Positions 12,517-13,261 of a stretch of DNA of 13,261 nt are shown in pieces. The DNA lies in NCBI GenBank assembly GCA_000436695.1, contig HF992614.1, forward strand, positions 1 through 13,261, written 5' to 3'. This DNA comes from Prevotella sp. CAG:1185 (GTDB lineage: Bacteria > Bacteroidota > Bacteroidia > Bacteroidales > Bacteroidaceae). How positions within the stretch are numbered: the stretch's first letter is position 1; the number at the start of each line of letters is the position of its first letter. Position numbers and translations under genes: made by a program. The notes beneath the pieces are model-generated. The model was given only the letters and a program-made list of their open reading frames with translations, ran no database searches and had not been told where the DNA came from.

Positions 12517-13261
12517 TTACATGCCGGCTGACTCCTGCACATAGTCGTAAAGTTCTTTGTAAAAGGCGTGACGTGTCATGGTCTGCACGCTGCCAACTAT
12601 TATCAGTTTCATGCGTGCGCGGGTTATTGCCACGTTCATCCGTCGCAGGTCTGACAAGAATCCTATCTGTCCGTCGTCGTTAGAGCGCACGAGCGAAATA
12701 ACTATTATGTCGCGCTCCTGCCCCTGAAATCCGTCAACAGTGTTAACCGTTACGCACTTGCGGTAGGGCTTGAAGAACTCATCCTTGCGCACCATGCGGC
12801 GCAACAGCTGCACCTGGGCGCGGTAAGGCGATATTACGCCCACGTCGATGTGCTCGTCGGCTATGCGCTGACGGCCAATCTTGGTAAAGTAGTTTTTAAG
12901 GGCATCGAGCGTAAGTTCGGCCTCAACCTTGTTTATTCTGCCGAAACTCTCGCCCACAAACTCCTCCTTTGCGTCGGTGTCGGATGTGTCTATCCATGTT
13001 ATCGGGTTGTCGTAGTCAAGTATGCCGCGGTATTTCACCTCGGGAGCCGACTCCACCCTTCCGTCGTAAAACCAGTTGCTCGAGAAGCGCATTATCTGTT
13101 CGTTCATGCGATACTGCACCGTAAGCAGCGTAACCACTGAAGGTTTGCGTGCAACGATACGCTCCATGAGCGTAGTGCCCAGTCCGCCTTTAAGCGCCGC
13201 AAGGCTCTTTACCGTAGGCGGAAGCTGGCAGTGGTCGCCCGCAAACACCACTCTCGACGCT
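12517..13261 (-). CDS. Superfamily 1 (Upf1/DNA2-like) helicase, C-terminal part
   Basis: The frame runs in from the right edge, so 248 residues of the C-terminus are seen; the Walker A motif and DEAD-type box lie outside. Visible motifs in order are motif III GDHCQLPPT, motif IV region TLLTVQYRMNEQIMRF, VGVISPYRAQVQLLRRM, motif V VNTVDGFQGQERDIIVISLVRS and motif VI RRMNVAITRARMKLIIVG. These are the signatures of the Upf1-like SF1B helicases (IGHMBP2/SMUBP-2, DNA2), which unwind nucleic acid 5' to 3' using ATP. In Bacteroidetes such stand-alone helicases of roughly 600 residues are common and their role is poorly defined. It is followed 20 bp later by an unrecognised gene on the same strand. 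All C-terminal motifs appear intact. Confidence 0.93.
   Translation of the reverse strand, partial: ASRVVFAGDHCQLPPTVKSLAALKGGLGTTLMERIVARKPSVVTLLTVQYRMNEQIMRFSSNWFYDGRVESAPEVKYRGILDYDNPITWIDTSDTDAKEEFVGESFGRINKVEAELTLDALKNYFTKIGRQRIADEHIDVGVISPYRAQVQLLRRMVRKDEFFKPYRKCVTVNTVDGFQGQERDIIVISLVRSNDDGQIGFLSDLRRMNVAITRARMKLIIVGSVQTMTRHAFYKELYDYVQESAGM

Overview
The window looks like chromosomal DNA from a Bacteroidales organism, most likely Prevotellaceae. Three features point there: promoter elements of the Bacteroidetes TAnnTTTG type, several lipoproteins with short Bacteroidetes-style signal peptides, and gene families typical of that group (ResB/CcsA-type cytochrome c biogenesis, imelysin, di-haem oxidoreductase, flavodoxin-like lipoprotein). 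The genus is an inference, not a demonstrated fact. All genes are on the minus strand except one at 10861-11844.

Right edge (12041-13261): the C-terminal part of a superfamily 1 helicase, followed after a small hairpin by an unrecognised 150-residue-class protein that appears to lack an ATG start. This pair converges on a plus-strand flavodoxin/cyclophilin-like lipoprotein (10861-11844). Two hairpin terminators, one for each direction, separate them at 11909-12023. Upstream of the flavodoxin gene is about 1 kb of AT-rich DNA without genes (9798-10788), rich in inverted repeats.

Middle (5529-9797), all on minus: argS, then a repeat-containing spacer, a compact Bacteroidetes-type RNase H, two left-handed beta-helix (hexapeptide) acyltransferases 18 bp apart, and a low-molecular-weight protein tyrosine phosphatase ending in a good hairpin terminator. 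The acyltransferases and the phosphatase suggest a small surface-polysaccharide or envelope modification cluster, but no glycosyltransferase or kinase is present here.

Left part (1-5213), minus: a probable three-gene operon of outer-membrane porin, imelysin-family lipoprotein (GxHxxE motif) and di-haem c-type cytochrome lipoprotein of the DHOR/DUF1111 family. It is preceded by a clear Bacteroidetes promoter with an 18-bp palindrome between its -33 and -7 elements. Imelysin plus DHOR is a known iron-associated pairing in other bacteria, so an iron or haem-related envelope function is likely. Beyond it lies the start of a ResB/CcsA-type cytochrome c maturation protein, the kind of machinery the DHOR protein needs for haem attachment.

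The most unusual DNA structure is a family of iterated 9-bp units (type GTAGTTAAA / GGAGTTAAA / GGAGTTAGA) arranged as inverted arms. One element (420-674) has 44-bp arms of 42/44 identity plus a third internal copy that could pair alternatively. A second, degenerate element (7865-7969) sits in the same position relative to the preceding stop codon, about 10 bp after it. No mobile element, CRISPR array, tRNA or defence system was seen.
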